Part shown: piece after piece, positions 1 to 9,793 of the stretch
Layout of the letters: each line of letters starts with the position of its first letter
How positions within the stretch are numbered: the stretch's first letter is position 1
Assembly (NCBI GenBank): GCA_021775315.1
Contig: JAJFIC010000066.1
Span: 1-64,000 of the forward strand
DNA length: 64,000 nt
Direction: 5' to 3'
From: Paracoccaceae bacterium
GTDB taxonomy: Bacteria > Pseudomonadota > Alphaproteobacteria > Rhodobacterales > Rhodobacteraceae
Notes under the pieces: model-generated
Databases searched by the model: none
Told to the model about the DNA's origin: nothing
Seen by the model: only the letters and a program-made list of their open reading frames with translations
Translations under genes and position numbers: made by a program

Positions 1-722
1 CATCTTCTGCGCTGACCGGCAAGCTGGTGTTTTGGGGCGCGGTGATATTCGCCGTCGTCAAGGTTGTGGCTGTTGTGATCACGTTCGCCGGTCGCATGGG
101 CGGCGGCGTGTTTTCACCGTCTTTGATGCTGGGCGCGCTGACAGGTCTGGCGTTTGGCACGGCTGCGACCGGGCTGTTTCCGGAAGTTTCAGGGTCCGAA
201 ACCCTTTACGCGCTGGCAGGCATGGGCGCGGTTGCAGCGGCTGTTTTGGGCGCGCCGATTTCCACCACCCTGATCGTGTTTGAATTGACCGGGGACTGGC
301 AAACCGGGTTGGCGGTGATGGTGGCGGTGTCGATGTCAACTGCGCTGGCCAGTCGTCTGGTCGACGGCTCGTTCTTCCTGACGCAACTTGAAAGGCGCAA
401 TGTGCATCTGGCGGCGGGGCCGCAAGCTTATCTGCTGGCGACCTTTGGCGTCGCACGTGTCATGCGTTCACTGGGTGATCCGGGTGCCGCAAAAGACGAG
501 GATTGCTGGGAGCTGATCGAACACGGGATTTATCTGGATGGCAACGCCACGCTGGAACAGGCGATGCCGATGTTTGAAGCCGCAAATCACGACTTTATTC
601 CCGTCGTCACGCTTGGCGGCGAAGACGCGCCACCGGAATTATGGGGCAGCCTGTTTCAGGTCGACGCCTTGCGGGTTTATAACCGCGCGTTGGCGGAAAC
701 CGCCAAAGAGGAACATTCTTAA
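1..722 (+). CDS. CLC-type chloride channel/transporter, C-terminal part (5' end outside window)
   Basis: This is the 3' part of a membrane chloride channel or H+/Cl- antiporter of the CLC family. The reading frame is open from base 3, so the gene starts before the window; the GTG at 27 is internal. The segment GRMGGGVFSPSL is the conserved anion-selectivity stretch of CLC proteins (G-x-F-x-P), followed by hydrophobic helices and a conserved ISTTLIVFELTG helix. After the membrane part (about residue 125) comes a soluble tail with one CBS-like half (TLEQAMPMFEAANHDFIPVV), as in CLC proteins that carry C-terminal CBS domains. The specific substrate and whether it is a channel or exchanger cannot be told from this fragment. 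Confidence 0.88.
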   Translation, partial: SSALTGKLVFWGAVIFAVVKVVAVVITFAGRMGGGVFSPSLMLGALTGLAFGTAATGLFPEVSGSETLYALAGMGAVAAAVLGAPISTTLIVFELTGDWQTGLAVMVAVSMSTALASRLVDGSFFLTQLERRNVHLAAGPQAYLLATFGVARVMRSLGDPGAAKDEDCWELIEHGIYLDGNATLEQAMPMFEAANHDFIPVVTLGGEDAPPELWGSLFQVDALRVYNRALAETAKEEHS

Positions 723-748
723 AGCCAGCAACGCTTAGCGGAATTGCA

Positions 749-1090
749 TTAAAGCTGTTCGACGGTGACTTTGTCGCCGTAAAAGGCCAGATGCCCGGCG
801 ATGGCGTTGACAGTCGTCAGCGGTGTTTCATACGACCAGGCCGCATCCGGGATCACGCCGCTTTTGCCGTGGATGGCGTAATAGCTCGCCTGACCTTTAT
901 GCGGGCATTTGGTCGAACTTTCGGTGCGCTCCAAAAAAGCCATGCCAATATCGTCACGCGGGAAATAGATTACGGCGGGGTAGTCGCCTTCGCTCATTTC
1001 TAGGGCATTGGCTGTCTCGCCAAGAACCGCACCACCCGCGCGCACAACCCATGTTCCCGTCGCTTTGCGAATTTTAATGTGATCTGCCAT
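749..1090 (-). CDS. DUF427 domain protein
   Basis: A small soluble protein (about 113 residues from the chosen start) made of one DUF427 domain. Typical family features are visible: YFPRDDI, the TKCPHKG motif, and W-S-Y-E-x-P near the middle. The function of the family is unknown. The start MADHIKIR at 1090 is preferred because homology begins there and a G-rich stretch (GGGGGG) lies just upstream; in-frame ATGs at 1114 and 1180 exist, but the longest version would run into the aminopeptidase P gene upstream. It lies 59 bp downstream of that gene on the same strand and may be co-transcribed with it. Confidence 0.85.
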   Translation of the reverse strand: MADHIKIRKATGTWVVRAGGAVLGETANALEMSEGDYPAVIYFPRDDIGMAFLERTESSTKCPHKGQASYYAIHGKSGVIPDAAWSYETPLTTVNAIAGHLAFYGDKVTVEQL

Positions 1091-1149
1091 AACGCCCCCC
1101 AATTTGTCAGACATGTGTCTTACACCAAAACAAGGTGCAGAAGACAGAG

Positions 1150-2955
1150 TCAGATTGGCGCACAGGCGGATTTCATCCATTTCCGTGTTTCGGATGTGCA
1201 GTTTTTGGCAACTTTTGCATAAGTTTCAGCATGATAGGCATTCACCCAGTCGCGTTCAGCTGCGGTTAGGGCGGCGGTGTCGATCAGGTTTCGGTCGATC
1301 GGCGCGAATGTGATCGTTTCAAATTGCAGCATGGCCCGGGGGTCACCGGTTGGCAGATCAGGGGCCTTTTCCACCACCACAAGGTTTTCAATGCGAATAC
1401 CAAATTCGCCCTCGCGGTAATAACCCGGCTCATTTGACAGGATCATGCCCGGCTCAAACGGAACGGTTGAAATGCGCGACAGCCTTTGTGGGCCTTCATG
1501 AACACCCAGAAACACTCCGACACCATGACCGGTTCCGTGGTCAAAATCCTGCCCGGCCGCCCAAAGCGCGCGGCGCGCCAACGGATCAAGGTCGCGCCCG
1601 GCAAGGCCAACTGGCCAGCGTGCCAGCGATATAGCAATGACGCCTTGCAGAACCCGGGTGAAACAGGCGCGGTGCTCAACAGTTGGGGGTCCGATGGCGA
1701 TTGTGCGGGTGATATCGGTTGTGCCGTCACGGTATTGGCCGCCGCTATCCACCAGCAGCAGATCGCCGGTTTGGATGGTCCGATTGCTGTCTTCGGTCAC
1801 CCGGTAATGGTTAATTGCACCGTTTGGGCCGGTGCCGCAAATGGTTTCAAAGCTGATATCGATCAGTAAGTTCGAGCTGGACCTGAGACCCTCAAGTTTG
1901 CGCACCACGTCAATCTCGGTCAGGTTTGGTGCCGGGCCCTGGGCGTCAAGCCATGCCAGAAGTTCCGCCATGGCGACAGCATCGCGCAGATGCGCCGTCT
2001 TTGTGCCAGCGATTTCCACCGGGTTTTTGCGGGCCTTGGGCAACGCGCAGGGGTCATCGGCATAGTCGATTGCGATTTTAGCTGCGCTCAGGCGGTCGCT
2101 GATCCAAAGCGGGGCGGTGGTTTTATCCACGCCAACCGGGCCTGAAAGGGCAGCAAGTGCGAGGCCAAATTCATCCTGCGGCTGAATGGTTATGTCAGGG
2201 CCAAGAAACCCGTGCACATCTGCATCGGCTTTGGCGGGATCGGTGAAAAGCGCGACCTTGCCCGCCGCGTCGATAATCGCAAAAGCCAGCGCAACTGGCG
2301 TGCGTTCGATGTCTGAACCACGAATATTCAACAGCCAGGCAATGCTGTCGGGCAATGTCAGAACCGCAGCACTCTGGCCTTTGGCGTTGATCACGGCCCC
2401 GATGCGTTTGCGTTTGGCGGCACTGGGTTCGCCCGAAAATTCAAGGGCATGCGGTTGGATTGCACCGCTTGGCGGAGGCGGCTGATCGGGCCAGATGCGA
2501 TCCACCAGATTGTCGGATTGGCGCAATGTGATGCCTGTGCCCTCAAGCGTTTGGGTCAACTTGTCGATCTGCTCTTTGCCGTGCAGCCAGGGATCAATCC
2601 CGATGATGCCACCATTTGGTAGCGCTTGTTTCAGCCATGCGCCAAGATCGGTTGACGGCCAGGGCACCGGGGTGAAATGCGAAAGATCAATCTGGTCGCG
2701 GACCTGAAGCGTGTAGCGCCCGTCAATGAAAACCCCGGCCTGATCAATCAAGGCGGCGCAAAAACCGGCGGAACCTGTGAACCCCGTCAGCCATGCCAAT
2801 CGTTCATCGCGCGCAGGCACGTTTTCACCCTGATGGGCATCTGCGCGCGGGACTAAAAAGCCCGACAGCCCTTCTTTGCGCAACACATCGCGCAAGCGCG
2901 CAAGTCGTGGTGGGCCGTCGGAAGGATGGGTCGTGGCATTGAAAGATTGCAGCAT
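1150..2955 (-). CDS. pepP: Xaa-Pro aminopeptidase (aminopeptidase P, M24B)
   Basis: A cytosolic metallo-aminopeptidase that removes an N-terminal residue preceding proline. The protein of about 601 residues has the three-part layout of long aminopeptidase P: two creatinase-like N-terminal domains (from RLARLRDVLRKEGL) and a C-terminal pita-bread M24 domain. The metal ligands expected for M24 are present: Asp in LLVDSGGQYRDGTTD (two Asp), His in GTGHGVGVFLGVHEGP, Glu in SNEPGYY and Glu in GIRIENL. The start MLQSFNATTHPS at 2955 fits the family better than the upstream ATG at 3015, which adds a poorly conserved leader. Bacterial pepP is often shorter (about 440 aa); this is the long type common in alphaproteobacteria. 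Confidence 0.93.
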   Translation of the reverse strand: MLQSFNATTHPSDGPPRLARLRDVLRKEGLSGFLVPRADAHQGENVPARDERLAWLTGFTGSAGFCAALIDQAGVFIDGRYTLQVRDQIDLSHFTPVPWPSTDLGAWLKQALPNGGIIGIDPWLHGKEQIDKLTQTLEGTGITLRQSDNLVDRIWPDQPPPPSGAIQPHALEFSGEPSAAKRKRIGAVINAKGQSAAVLTLPDSIAWLLNIRGSDIERTPVALAFAIIDAAGKVALFTDPAKADADVHGFLGPDITIQPQDEFGLALAALSGPVGVDKTTAPLWISDRLSAAKIAIDYADDPCALPKARKNPVEIAGTKTAHLRDAVAMAELLAWLDAQGPAPNLTEIDVVRKLEGLRSSSNLLIDISFETICGTGPNGAINHYRVTEDSNRTIQTGDLLLVDSGGQYRDGTTDITRTIAIGPPTVEHRACFTRVLQGVIAISLARWPVGLAGRDLDPLARRALWAAGQDFDHGTGHGVGVFLGVHEGPQRLSRISTVPFEPGMILSNEPGYYREGEFGIRIENLVVVEKAPDLPTGDPRAMLQFETITFAPIDRNLIDTAALTAAERDWVNAYHAETYAKVAKNCTSETRKWMKSACAPI

Positions 2956-3089
2956 TTTCGGTTTGTCCTGATTTGCCCGGCCACAAAGCATTGCGGAATT
3001 TGGCGGTGGGTTCAACTGCTACGCGGTGGTTGGGTGAAGTTTTGTGCGCGACGCGGACCGGGCCGACGACGCCTGAACGGCGCGTCGGC

Positions 3090-3165
3090 GGGGGGCGCTG
3101 CCCCCGGTGAATTGTCCTTTAGACAATTGCACCCCCCCGGGAGTATTTTTCCAACGATGAAACGG
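3090..3165. repeat. Intergenic hairpin plus GAGTATTT element, copy 1 (3' of cobT)
   Basis: Just past the cobT stop there are two inverted repeats: GGGGG-CGCTG-CCCCC (3091-3105) and AATTGTC-CTTTA-GACAATT (3110-3128). They are followed by the motif GGGAGTATTTTTCCAACGAT at 3140-3159. Similar hairpin/GAGTATTT/AATGAAG arrangements lie 3' of the SDR gene (about 9753) and of the metallo-hydrolase gene (about 17582), always in the same orientation relative to the neighbouring stop codon. It probably ends the cobST transcript. Confidence 0.6.
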
Positions 3166-3169
3166 CAGA

Positions 3170-5056
3170 TTAGCCTGTGCGTTTGACGCGTTCGATGCCC
3201 AACAGACGTGCGCGGGCGCGTGGGTCGGGGTCAAACAATGCGGCCAATTGTTCGGTAATGGCGCCCGCCAATTGATCGACATCCGTGATGGTCACGGCGC
3301 GTTCATAATAGCGCGTCACGTCGTGGCCGATGCCGATGGCGATTAATTCGACGGCTTTGCGTTTTTCGACCATGGCGATCACGTCGCGCAGGTGTTTTTC
3401 CAGATACGAGGCGGAATTGACGCTAAGCGTGCTGTCATCAACCGGCGCGCCATCAGAAATGACCATCAGAATGCGGCGCGCCTCAGGGCGGTTGCACATG
3501 CGCCGATGGGCCCATTCCAGCGCCTCGCCGTCGATGTTTTCCTTCAGCAGGCCCTCTTTCATCATCAGGCCAAGGTTTGGCCGGGTGCGTCGCCACGGCG
3601 CGTCGGCACCTTTATAGATGATGTGGCGCAGATCGTTTAGGCGGCCCGGTGTTTGGGCGCGGCCATCTGCCAGCCATTTTTCGCGGCTTTGCCCGCCTTT
3701 CCAGGCGCGGGTCGTGAAACCAAGGATTTCGACCTTGACCTGACAGCGTTCAAGCGTTCGGGCCAGAACATCAGCACATATTGCCGCGATTGAGATCGGG
3801 CGACCGCGCATCGAGCCGGAATTGTCCAGAAGCATCGTCACGATTGTGTCTTTGAAATCGGTGTCTTTTTCCATCTTGAACGACAGTGGCGTCGTCGGGT
3901 TGGCGACCACACGGGCCAGACGACCGGCATCCAGAATGCCTTCTTCCAGATCAAACAGCCATGATCGGTTCTGTTGCGCCTGTAGGCGGCGTTGCAGTTT
4001 GTTGGCCAGACGCGAAACAGCGCCCTTCAGCGGTTCAAGCTGCTGGTCCAGATAGGCGCGCAGGCGTTCAAGTTCGGCGGGTTCTGCCAGATCTTCGGCT
4101 TTGATTTCTTCGTCAAATTCTGTCGCGAACACTTTGTAATTCGGATCGGCATCTGAATGCGGCGGCGGTGGCGGGGGTTCTAACGGAGGTTCGCCATCGG
4201 CCATTTCAGCCTCGTCCGACATGTCCATATCGTCCATGTCTTCCATTGAGACTTGTGATTGGGTTTCGTCGGTTTCGGTGGACTGGTCGTCAGGGTTTTC
4301 GTCCATGTCATCGGACTGGTCCTGATCGTCACCGCCATCGCTGTCGGGTTCTTCCTGTTCTTCGCTGTCGTCCTCGGCGTCGTCTTCCTGATCCTGATCT
4401 TGCTGGTCGGGGTCTTCGCCAAGCTGATCGCCATAGCCCAGATCGTCGATGATCTGGCGGGCAAGGCGGGAAAATTCGATCTGGTTGGAAAGCACATCAT
4501 TGATGTTTTCCATGGTGGTGCCGGCCTGATCCTGCATGAAATCACGCCACAGGTTCATGACGTTGTCAGCACCCTTGGGCAGGTCGCGACCGGTGGCAAG
4601 GTGACGCACGAGGTATCCGGCGGCGGTGGCCAGCGGGGCCTGTGCGGCTTCTTTAATGTCGGCATATCCCTGACGGTCGGCTTCGTCTGCAATCTTGGCG
4701 TCGATATTGCCTGCGGTGCCGGGCATCACCCGGGTGCCCATGGCCTCGCAGCGGGCGGTTTCCATCGCCTCATAAAGATCGCGGGCCATCTGGCCTTGGG
4801 GGGTGTATTTGCGGTGGGTGGCCTCGTTGTGAAAACGCAGGCGCAGCGCGAATGCATCAGCAGTGCCGCGCGCCAACATCACCTCGTCACGTGTCATCCG
4901 CCGGGTGACTTGCGGCAGGCGCACAGTGTCATCGGCCATTCCCGGAGGGTCGACCGAGAACGCAACGTTCAATTCAGGATCGTTCGCCATGGCTTTGGTG
5001 GCCTCGGCGAGGGCCTTTTTGAACGGGTCGGCGGGGTTGTCGGATTTATTGGCCAT
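3170..5056 (-). CDS. cobT: Aerobic cobaltochelatase subunit CobT
   Basis: CobT is the von Willebrand A-containing subunit of the three-part aerobic cobalt chelatase (CobN-CobS-CobT), which inserts Co2+ into hydrogenobyrinate a,c-diamide in cobalamin synthesis. The 628 residues show a basic N-terminal third, a long acidic middle (repeats of D/E/Q around residues 215-300, with a proline run [10 protein letters not shown]) and a C-terminal VWA domain with the metal-site motif DNSGSMRG. Length and architecture match the family. Its ATG overlaps the cobS stop (TAATG at 5054-5058), so the two AAA+/VWA partners are translationally coupled. cobN is not in this window. Confidence 0.95.
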   Translation of the reverse strand: MANKSDNPADPFKKALAEATKAMANDPELNVAFSVDPPGMADDTVRLPQVTRRMTRDEVMLARGTADAFALRLRFHNEATHRKYTPQGQMARDLYEAMETARCEAMGTRVMPGTAGNIDAKIADEADRQGYADIKEAAQAPLATAAGYLVRHLATGRDLPKGADNVMNLWRDFMQDQAGTTMENINDVLSNQIEFSRLARQIIDDLGYGDQLGEDPDQQDQDQEDDAEDDSEEQEEPDSDGGDDQDQSDDMDENPDDQSTETDETQSQVSMEDMDDMDMSDEAEMADGEPPLEPPPPPPHSDADPNYKVFATEFDEEIKAEDLAEPAELERLRAYLDQQLEPLKGAVSRLANKLQRRLQAQQNRSWLFDLEEGILDAGRLARVVANPTTPLSFKMEKDTDFKDTIVTMLLDNSGSMRGRPISIAAICADVLARTLERCQVKVEILGFTTRAWKGGQSREKWLADGRAQTPGRLNDLRHIIYKGADAPWRRTRPNLGLMMKEGLLKENIDGEALEWAHRRMCNRPEARRILMVISDGAPVDDSTLSVNSASYLEKHLRDVIAMVEKRKAVELIAIGIGHDVTRYYERAVTITDVDQLAGAITEQLAALFDPDPRARARLLGIERVKRTG

Positions 5057-6051
5057 TAGCCAAGGCTCACACTCGCCGCACTTTCCGGCAGTTCCTCGTC
5101 AAAGCAGCGCTGATAGAACTCGGCCACTGTCTGGCGCTCCAGTTCGTCGCATTTGTTGAGGAAGGTCAGGCGGAAGGCAAAGCCAACGTTTTTGAAAATC
5201 TCGGCGTTCTGGGCCCAGTTGATCACGGTTCGCGGGCTCATAACGGTTGAGATGTCGCCGTTCATGAACGACGTGCGCGACAGATCGGCAACGGTGACCA
5301 TCTGGCTGATCTGTTTGCGGCCCTTTTCGGTGTTGAAATGCGGGTTTTTGCTTAGCACGATCTGGGTTTCAGCGTCGTGGCTCAGATAATTCAGCGTGGC
5401 CACCATTGACCAACGGTCCATCTGGGCCTGATTGATCTGCTGGGTGCCGTGGTAAAGGCCAGTGGTGTCGCCCAGACCAACCGTGTTGGCCGTGGCGAAC
5501 AGGCGGAAAGACGGATGCGGTGTGATAATTTCGTTCTGGTCCATCAGGGTCAGTTTGCCGTCATGTTCCAGCACACGCTGGATAACGAACATCACATCAG
5601 CACGGCCGGCATCATATTCGTCAAACACGATCGCAACCGGGTAGCGCAGGGCCCATGGCAGGATGCCCTCGTGGAATTCGGTGACTTGTTTGCCGTCTTT
5701 TAGTTTGATCGCATCTTTGCCGATCAGGTCGATCCGGCTGATATGGCTGTCCAGATTGACGCGAACGCAGGGCCAGTTCAGATGGGCCGCGACCTGTTCA
5801 ATATGGGTCGATTTACCTGTGCCGTGATAGCCCTGGATCATAACCCGGCGGTTATGGGAAAACCCGGCCAGAATCGCCATGGTGGTGTCTGGGTCGAACT
5901 TATAGGTCGGGTCGATCTCGGGCACGCGGTCGCCACGTTCGGCAAAGCCATAAACCTCCATATCGGTTTCGAATCCGAAAAGATCACGGACCGAAAACCG
6001 TTTGTTGGGCTCGTTCATTTCCATTTTGCCGTCCGCCATCTTGTGTTCCAT
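5056..6051 (-). CDS. cobS: Aerobic cobaltochelatase subunit CobS
   Basis: CobS is the AAA+ ATPase of aerobic cobaltochelatase and powers cobalt insertion together with CobT. The 331-residue protein begins with a short CobS N-terminal region ([20 protein letters not shown]) and carries Walker [10 protein letters not shown] (residues 74-82) and Walker [10 protein letters not shown]. The ATG at 6051 has GGAAAA just before it; an in-frame ATG at 6039 ([10 protein letters not shown]) is a reasonable alternative. cobS and cobT share one nucleotide at the TAATG junction. The gene follows the J-domain protein gene on the same strand after a gap of about 170 bp, a common order in Rhodobacteraceae. Confidence 0.95.
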   Translation of the reverse strand: MEHKMADGKMEMNEPNKRFSVRDLFGFETDMEVYGFAERGDRVPEIDPTYKFDPDTTMAILAGFSHNRRVMIQGYHGTGKSTHIEQVAAHLNWPCVRVNLDSHISRIDLIGKDAIKLKDGKQVTEFHEGILPWALRYPVAIVFDEYDAGRADVMFVIQRVLEHDGKLTLMDQNEIITPHPSFRLFATANTVGLGDTTGLYHGTQQINQAQMDRWSMVATLNYLSHDAETQIVLSKNPHFNTEKGRKQISQMVTVADLSRTSFMNGDISTVMSPRTVINWAQNAEIFKNVGFAFRLTFLNKCDELERQTVAEFYQRCFDEELPESAASVSLG

Positions 6052-6218
6052 TTTTCCATTCGGCCCTAAAGGGCCGTTTCCAGCCAGAGTTTAGTGGCGC
6101 AAATTGCACGGATGCGCAAGGGGGCCGGGCGGGGTTCACATTCCGGCGCCATGACCCCGTGTTGAATTGATGCAATTCGGTCAAAAAATTACCGCAGCCA
6201 AGGCCCTTAAGCCCGATA

Positions 6219-6878
6219 TTAACCTTTGAACGAACGACTGTCCTTGATCTGATCCCAGGCCCAGACAACCTCTTGCAGGCGGTCCTCGTCATCCCGGTTG
6301 CCGCCGTTCAGATCAGGGTGCAAATCTTTGACCAAAGATTTATAGGCTTTGCGGATTTCCGGTTTTGTCCAATGGTCTTTGGCATCCAGAACATTCAGCG
6401 CGCGGCGCTCATTCGGGGGCAGGCGACGTGCCATGACCTGACCGCGGCCCGATCCCGGATTTTGCGTGGCGTTTTCCCCCAACACTTCCATCGGGTCATC
6501 AATGCCAAGCCGAGCCCAGGCCTTGGCCTCGTTTGTGGCCCCTTGGTTTGATTCACCGTTTTTGCCGAACGGCTTTGTCGGGCGTTCCCAAACTTTGTCG
6601 GCGGCGAATTGTTCTTCCAGTTCGGCCTCTGAATGGTTCTCAAAAAAGTTCCATTTCAGATTATACGCCCGCACATGGTCAAGACAGTACCAATAGAAAT
6701 CTTCCAGGTTGTCAGGGTGCTTCGGCGCGCGGTATTTGCCCGGCTGTTCGCATCCCTCAAATTCGCATACCCGCGACGAGGTTTCAAACGCACCTGACAT
6801 GCCACGACGCCCACGCGAGCGGCGTTTTTTGTCGGCACCGACAGAAATATCAAAACTAAACGGCGATCGACCAGTCAT
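6219..6878 (-). CDS. J-domain (DnaJ-like) protein
   Basis: A soluble 219-residue protein with a C-terminal J-domain: the segment from DHWTKPEIRKAYKSLV contains the HPD motif (KDLHPDLNGG) needed to stimulate Hsp70 ATPase, and the protein ends soon after helix IV. The N-terminal half has a conserved Cys-containing stretch (VCEFEGCEQPGKYRAPK, then YWYCLDHVRAYN) that could bind metal; this is typical of an alphaproteobacterial J-protein family found beside cobS. It is probably a DnaK co-chaperone with an unknown client. It diverges from bolA across about 95 bp, so a two-way promoter region lies between 6879 and 6973. Confidence 0.87.
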   Translation of the reverse strand: MTGRSPFSFDISVGADKKRRSRGRRGMSGAFETSSRVCEFEGCEQPGKYRAPKHPDNLEDFYWYCLDHVRAYNLKWNFFENHSEAELEEQFAADKVWERPTKPFGKNGESNQGATNEAKAWARLGIDDPMEVLGENATQNPGSGRGQVMARRLPPNERRALNVLDAKDHWTKPEIRKAYKSLVKDLHPDLNGGNRDDEDRLQEVVWAWDQIKDSRSFKG

Positions 6879-6973
6879 TCCGTTATCAATCCTTTTGCTT
6901 TTCGACTCGGATCACACAGTCTAGTGTTTTGCTAGGCAACGCCAAGGGCGAAACGAAAAGGTTATGCAAAAAA

Positions 6974-7231
6974 ATGCGAATTTCTGACCAGATTACGGAA
7001 AAATTGACAGCGGCATTTTCGCCGGAGCATCTGGAAGTGGTGGATGACAGCGAAAGTCATCGCGGTCACGGCGGTTGGCGCGAAGGTGGTGAGACCCATT
7101 TTAACGTCGTCATACGGGCCGAAGCGTTTGGGCCGATGAACCGGGTTGCGCGGCATCGGGCGGTTCACAGCGCCCTGACGCCCGAACTGGTCGGGCGCAT
7201 CCACGCGTTGTCTTTGGATATTTCGGGCTGA
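6974..7231 (+). CDS. BolA family protein
   Basis: A small BolA-type protein (about 85 residues) that, with monothiol glutaredoxins, takes part in iron-sulfur cluster handling and stress or morphology regulation. The class II KH-like fold signature is visible: LEVVDDSESHRGH, then THFNVVIRAEAF, and RVARHRAVHSAL with the invariant C-terminal His. The start MRISDQITEKL at 6974 is preferred over the longer frame from 6929; AAGG lies about a dozen bases before it. It is divergent from the J-domain gene and convergent with the DUF4177 gene, 16 bp away. Confidence 0.93.
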   Translation: MRISDQITEKLTAAFSPEHLEVVDDSESHRGHGGWREGGETHFNVVIRAEAFGPMNRVARHRAVHSALTPELVGRIHALSLDISG

Positions 7232-7247
7232 GGGTGCGCGGGCGGGT

Positions 7248-7733
7248 TTATTCGCCTGCGAGCTTCATATGTTCAGGGTAGTCCTGATTTTCTTCGAGAC
7301 TCAGGCGCGCTTTGCGGTTGCGCAAAATTCCCAAAACACCTGATTGGGTAGCTGGTTCAACGCTTTCCTGCATGTCGGGATTGATCGCGGTGACGTTGGC
7401 TGCGGTTTTGAACACGACCTCATGTTCGGTTTTATCTTCTTTGATTTCGTGCAACTCGATCTGGCGGGTTGGCGGGGTCTCAAAGAATTTCTGGTCGGCA
7501 ACGATCTGACGGCGAAATACCAGCACGGATTGAAAGGATTCGACCCGGCTGGTCAGCCCGGTTTTTTCCTCGCAGGGCAGGCTTTCGGCGCGCAGATATT
7601 CCCATTGCGAGGCGGCCATTTCATTCATGACTTCTGCCAGCACCGAGGCAAAAAGATCCTCGTGACTACGCACCCCTTTAAAGGATTTCGTCCGCTTGGG
7701 CGCGGCAACGACTTTATATTCGTAACGGGTCAT
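7248..7733 (-). CDS. DUF4177-like protein
   Basis: A 161-residue soluble protein of unknown function. It opens with MTRYEYKVVAAPKR and has a conserved W-E-Y-L-R-A-E segment (SQWEYLRAESLPCEE), the pattern of the small DUF4177 fold, followed by a charged, less conserved tail (SLEENQDYPEHMKLAGE). The start at 7733 was chosen because family members begin with this M-x-x-Y-E-Y-K-V motif; in-frame ATGs at 7751 and 7820 only add a low-complexity leader. Confidence 0.7.
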   Translation of the reverse strand: MTRYEYKVVAAPKRTKSFKGVRSHEDLFASVLAEVMNEMAASQWEYLRAESLPCEEKTGLTSRVESFQSVLVFRRQIVADQKFFETPPTRQIELHEIKEDKTEHEVVFKTAANVTAINPDMQESVEPATQSGVLGILRNRKARLSLEENQDYPEHMKLAGE

Positions 7734-8101
7734 ATCCCGACACTTCCCCATATTCTTGCCCCCAAGAATTCTCTGTCCACCGGGGATAAGTACATGATAA
7801 ATTGAGTAAAAATTTAACACCCTTTTTTGGAAACAATCATTTGTAACTGTTTATTAGGATTTTCTACTTTTAGGGGGAGTTATCCACAGTTTGACTATAT
7901 ACTGTGTTTGTTGCACCTTGAGGTTGAAAATGTAGAGATGTTTAAACGCGCATCTTTGCGGCAAGGGCAAAGAAATGGGCCGTTGCCCACAGCATTCAAA
8001 GGAGTGAAGTGCTGAGTCTCACGCTTTGGTGATGACGAAATTTCGGCAGCCACTAACCTGATAAACAAGCAGGTAGAGTGTGATTTCAAGATGTTGTGGG
8101 G
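7734..8101. other. Non-coding stretch with one perfect DnaA box
   Basis: No credible gene was found in these 368 bases. The part around 7790-7930 is distinctly AT-rich for this genome and contains TTATCCACA at 7880-7888, identical to the consensus DnaA box. No cluster of further boxes was seen, so an origin is not claimed. The promoter of the DUF4177 gene should lie near its left side. No tRNA cloverleaf was recognised. Confidence 0.4.
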
Positions 8102-9613
8102 TTAGCTGGCCAGCTTTTTGGCCACCAGTTCGTTCACCGCTTTCGGATTGGCCTTGCCGCCGGTGGCCTTCATCACCTGACCAACGAACCAGCCCGCCAG
8201 TTTTGGGTTGGCCCGAGCCTTGTCAACTTGCGCAGGGTTGTCTGCGATGATTTTGTCAACGGCGGCTTCGATTGCGCCCATATCGGTGACCTGTTTCATG
8301 CCGCGCGATTCGACGATCTGGGCCGGATCACCGCCTTCGGTATACAGGATTTCAAACACGTCCTTGGCGATCTTGCCTGAAATGTCACCCTTGGCGATCA
8401 GATCAATTACGCCGCCAAGCTGGGACGCCGATACCGGACTATCAGAAATGGTGTGATCTTCTTTTTTCAGGCGACCGAACAATTCGTTGATAACCCAATT
8501 GGCAGCCTGTTTTCCGTCGCGGCCCTGCGCCACTTCTTCAAAGAAATGCGCGTTGGCAAGTTCTGCGGTCAAAACGTCCGCGTCATATTCCGTCATGCCG
8601 TAATCAGCGACAAAGCGCGCCTTTTTGGCGTCTGGCAGTTCGGGAAGGCCCGCTTGGATGCCGTCGACCCAATCCTGTTTAATGGTCAGCGGCAGCAAGT
8701 CCGGGCAAGGGAAATAACGATAATCATGCGCCTCTTCTTTTGACCGCATGGAGCGGGTTTCGTTTTTATCAGGATCATAAAGCCGGGTTTCCTGAACGAT
8801 GCTGCCGCCGTCTTCCAGAATGGCAATCTGACGCCGGGATTCATATTCGATCGCGGCTTGGATAAAGCGCATGGAATTCATGTTCTTGATTTCACAACGG
8901 GTGCCAAGTACCCCGAAATCGTCGGTTTCGCGGAATTTTTCGTAGTCCCCCGGCTTGCAGACCGACACATTCACATCGGCGCGCATATTGCCGTTTTGCA
9001 TATTGCCATCGCAGGTGCCGAGATAGCGCAGGATCTGGCGCAGCTTGACCACATAGGCGGCGGCCTCTTCCGGGCCGCGGATGTCAGGGCGGCTGACGAT
9101 TTCCATCAGGGCGACGCCCGTGCGGTTAAGATCGACAAAGGACATGTTTGGGTCCATGTCATGCACGGATTTACCGGCGTCCTGTTCAAGGTGGATGCGT
9201 TCCACCCGGACAAGCCGCGCGGTGCCATTGCCCATTTCGACCAGCACTTCGCCCTCGCCAACGATGGGATGGTAAAGCTGGCTGATCTGATAGCCCTGTG
9301 GCAGGTCGGGGTAGAAATAGTTCTTGCGGTCAAACTGGCTGAACAGATTGATGTCTGCCTTAAGGCCAAGCCCGGTGCGCACCGCCTGTTCAACGCAGAA
9401 TTCGTTGATTGTGGGCAACATGCCGGGCATAGCCGCGTCAACGAAGGCGACGTTGGAATTTGGTTCGGCGCCGAATTTGGTAGAGGCACCGGAAAACAAT
9501 TTGGCGTTGCTGGCGACCTGTGCGTGGACTTCGAGCCCGATAACGAGTTCCCAATCGCCTTTGGCACCGGCAATGGTTTTGGGTTTCGGGGCAGCAAATG
9601 TGACGTCAAGCAT
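8102..9613 (-). CDS. gatB: Asp-tRNA(Asn)/Glu-tRNA(Gln) amidotransferase subunit B
   Basis: GatB is the tRNA-binding and kinase subunit of the GatCAB transamidase, which converts Glu-tRNA(Gln) and Asp-tRNA(Asn) to the correct amidated forms in bacteria that lack GlnRS and/or AsnRS. The 503 residues match the family length. Motifs seen: [32 protein letters not shown], the signature region around [24 protein letters not shown], and the C-terminal YqeY-like domain ([20 protein letters not shown]). gatA and gatC are not adjacent. The ATG at 9613 gives [13 protein letters not shown]. Confidence 0.96.
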   Translation of the reverse strand: MLDVTFAAPKPKTIAGAKGDWELVIGLEVHAQVASNAKLFSGASTKFGAEPNSNVAFVDAAMPGMLPTINEFCVEQAVRTGLGLKADINLFSQFDRKNYFYPDLPQGYQISQLYHPIVGEGEVLVEMGNGTARLVRVERIHLEQDAGKSVHDMDPNMSFVDLNRTGVALMEIVSRPDIRGPEEAAAYVVKLRQILRYLGTCDGNMQNGNMRADVNVSVCKPGDYEKFRETDDFGVLGTRCEIKNMNSMRFIQAAIEYESRRQIAILEDGGSIVQETRLYDPDKNETRSMRSKEEAHDYRYFPCPDLLPLTIKQDWVDGIQAGLPELPDAKKARFVADYGMTEYDADVLTAELANAHFFEEVAQGRDGKQAANWVINELFGRLKKEDHTISDSPVSASQLGGVIDLIAKGDISGKIAKDVFEILYTEGGDPAQIVESRGMKQVTDMGAIEAAVDKIIADNPAQVDKARANPKLAGWFVGQVMKATGGKANPKAVNELVAKKLAS

Positions 9614-9729
9614 CGGTATGATCCGTTTGTTCAGGTTGCCCGCGTTTTAAGTCAGGTCGGGGCAAGGGGCAAGGGGCGCTCCCGCCCAAAGGCGATCTTC
9701 GATCTGTTTTGGTTGGGCCGGGCCGCACC

Positions 9730-9776
9730 TTTGGCGCGGTGCGCTTCGCGCGAGAGTATTTGAGGAACAATGAAGG
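9730..9776. repeat. Intergenic hairpin plus GAGTATTT element, copy 2 (3' of the SDR gene)
   Basis: A GC-rich self-complementary stretch (GCGCGGTGCGCTTCGCGCG) is followed by GAGTATTTGAGGAACAATG at 9753-9771 and then AAG, about 20 bp from the SDR stop. Layout and orientation match the copies at about 3140 and 17582. Confidence 0.55.
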
Positions 9777-9793
9777 GCAAGGCGTGGCCCGGT

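Noticed and set aside
4259-5059. Long plus-strand open frame opposite cobT
   Set aside because: It is the shadow of the acidic, repetitive cobT coding sequence; the predicted protein is low-complexity Val/Gly-rich and cobT on the other strand is certain.
7734-8101. Replication origin
   Set aside because: Only one DnaA box and no cluster, no dnaA/parAB/hemE neighbours; not enough to call.
8858-9763. Plus-strand frame of 301 codons opposite gatB
   Set aside because: gatB is unmistakable on the minus strand and the mirror frame has no family resemblance.
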